Assembly: GCA_018715105.1 (NCBI GenBank)
Contig: DVMG01000090.1
Span: 1 to 6,548 of the forward strand
DNA length: 6,548 nt
From: Candidatus Ventricola intestinavium
GTDB taxonomy: Bacteria > Bacillota > Clostridia > Christensenellales > Aristaeellaceae
Direction of reading: 5' to 3'
This document shows, one piece after another, positions 5,434 to 6,548 of this stretch. A program made the position numbers and the translations under genes. Every line of letters begins with the position of its first letter. The first letter of the stretch is position 1. Below the pieces are notes generated by a model, which was not told the origin of the DNA, did not search any database, and saw only the letters and a program-made list of their open reading frames with translations.

Positions 5434-6548
5434 TTACAGGGCCTCTTCGCCGTTATGCGCCATCACGCGCCTGTACCACAGCGCCGAATCTTTGATCACG
5501 CGCGCCTGTGTGGCAAAGTCCACATAGATCAGGCCAAATCGCTCGCCATAGCCGCAGGCCCACTCAAAATTATCCATGAGCGACCAGGCGAAGTATCCCG
5601 CCGCGTCCACGCCCTCTTCCGCCGCCCGCCGGTAGGCAAGCAGATAGCGGCGCATGTAATCCTCGCGGTTTGGATCGTGCACCTTTCCATCCAGCGAAAC
5701 CGCATCGTGGCAGGCCATGCCGTTTTCGGTGATCAAAATCGGGGTTTTATAGCGCTCATAAAGGAATTTGGGGCCCCAGTAAAGCGCATCCGGCGTCACC
5801 GGCCACTGCATCGCCGTCCTGGGAAAACCGGTGGAAAACGGCACCTCTTCGTATCCCTGCGCATTCTGCGCCGCGCGTATGATCCGCCCATGATAGATGT
5901 TCTGTCCGTAGTAGTCAAGCGGCTGGCACATGGTTTCCAGATCCCGTTCCCATTTCTCCGGCAAATGCCTTTCAAACACGCGCAGCGCCTCTTCCGGATA
6001 CGTTCCCAGCAAAACCGGGTCGCTCCACCATGCCACGTTCCACGTCCATCGTTTTTCATCCGCAGGCACATCAAAATAGGCTTTTTGAGCCGCCGCCACG
6101 TCCGCGTCGCTCTGGCTTGCCGGGATGCACGGTGTTCCCGTGGGAGCATAACCCACGCGGCATCCCGGGGCATGCGCTCTGAGCGCGCGCACAGCCAGCG
6201 CGTGTGCCTTGAGCACATGGTGGGCCATGGGAATGGTGTGCTGCGCATCCAAGCGCAGCCCGGGCGCATGCTCTCCCGTCTCACAGCCCATGCCGATGAA
6301 GCATTGCGGTTCGTTGAGGGTGAAGAAATCCTTGACCCGGTCGCCGAACAGGCGGGCGCACAGCGCGGCGTAATCCTCAAACCACATGGGGCTGTCCGGG
6401 TTTTCCCAGCCGCCCCGCGCCTGAAGGGCCGCGGGATAATCCCAATGAAACAGCGTCGCAAACGGCCGGATTCCGCGCTCCACCATTGCGTCGATCAGGC
6501 GGTTGTAAAAATCCCTTCCTCTTGAGCTGACGGGGCCTCTCCCTTCGG
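5434..6548 (-). CDS. GH1 family beta-glucosidase, N-terminus cut by window edge
   Basis: Cytoplasmic glycoside hydrolase family 1 enzyme that hydrolyses beta-glucosides or related disaccharides with retention of configuration. The frame is open to the right edge: before the internal Met at 6486 it reads EGRGPVSSRGRDFYNRLIDA, typical GH1 sequence, so about 80-100 N-terminal residues are missing. Counting from that Met: LFHWDYP (12-18), the acid/base motif FTLNEPQ with E59, the nucleophile motif ILITENG with E254, and the C-terminal WSLMDNFEWACGYGERFGL (301-319), whose E308-W309 bind the sugar. The Ser/Lys/Tyr pattern of 6-phospho-beta-glucosidases is absent there, so free rather than phosphorylated glucosides are likely. 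Both catalytic residues are intact. The stop is TAA at 5434-5436, followed by its own terminator. Confidence 0.95.
   Translation of the reverse strand, partial: EGRGPVSSRGRDFYNRLIDAMVERGIRPFATLFHWDYPAALQARGGWENPDSPMWFEDYAALCARLFGDRVKDFFTLNEPQCFIGMGCETGEHAPGLRLDAQHTIPMAHHVLKAHALAVRALRAHAPGCRVGYAPTGTPCIPASQSDADVAAAQKAYFDVPADEKRWTWNVAWWSDPVLLGTYPEEALRVFERHLPEKWERDLETMCQPLDYYGQNIYHGRIIRAAQNAQGYEEVPFSTGFPRTAMQWPVTPDALYWGPKFLYERYKTPILITENGMACHDAVSLDGKVHDPNREDYMRRYLLAYRRAAEEGVDAAGYFAWSLMDNFEWACGYGERFGLIYVDFATQARVIKDSALWYRRVMAHNGEEAL

Noticed and set aside
5248..6525. A 425-codon + strand open frame opposite the GH1 gene
   Set aside because: It is a shadow of the beta-glucosidase, whose catalytic motifs are all on the - strand, and it would run through two terminator hairpins.

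Overview
The window is a GC-rich bacterial chromosome segment. It most likely comes from a Bacillota/Clostridia-type organism, possibly a high-GC anaerobe. The basis is strong AGGAG-type ribosome binding sites, a sigma-A-like promoter, intrinsic terminators after nearly every unit, and the mix of families present (FtsX-type permease, DMT/EamA transporter, TelA, Abi_2, GH1). I cannot assign a genus from sequence alone, and there is no clear sign of an integrated element (no transposase, integrase, tRNA, CRISPR array or att-like repeats).

Layout: (1) 2-1390 (+) is the C-terminal part, or a stand-alone half, of an FtsX/MacB-type ABC permease. It ends in a strong bidirectional terminator (1401-1454) shared with the convergent gene. 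(2) 1483-2379 (-) is a ten-helix EamA/DMT transporter. Its leader, 2380-2500, contains two or three tandem hairpins. (3) 2534-2662 holds a good promoter and a foldable 5' leader driving telA-like 2663-3892 (+), closed by a terminator at 3899-3932. (4) 3959-4909 (+) is an Abi_2 (AbiD/AbiF-type) abortive-infection protein with an intact HEPN RNase motif. (5) 4987-5136 (+) is a short gene for a 49-residue protein with an excellent Shine-Dalgarno sequence. (6) 5137-5433 has no protein gene. It contains an AT-rich island, three back-to-back hairpins ending in a T-tract, a further 9-bp hairpin and a large bidirectional terminator. (7) 5434-6548 (-) is a GH1 beta-glucosidase cut by the right edge.

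The genes do not form one pathway. The stretch 2534-5277 is the most interesting part: telA (stress/anion-resistance family), a HEPN toxin-like Abi protein, an unrecognised small protein and a compact structured RNA candidate lie on one strand. AbiF-family HEPN proteins have been reported to act as toxins held by an adjacent RNA antitoxin and to be related to the ancestors of Cas13. The structured segment at 5206-5277 is therefore a reasonable, unproven candidate for such a partner RNA, and the 49-aa protein is an alternative partner. Both are inferences.
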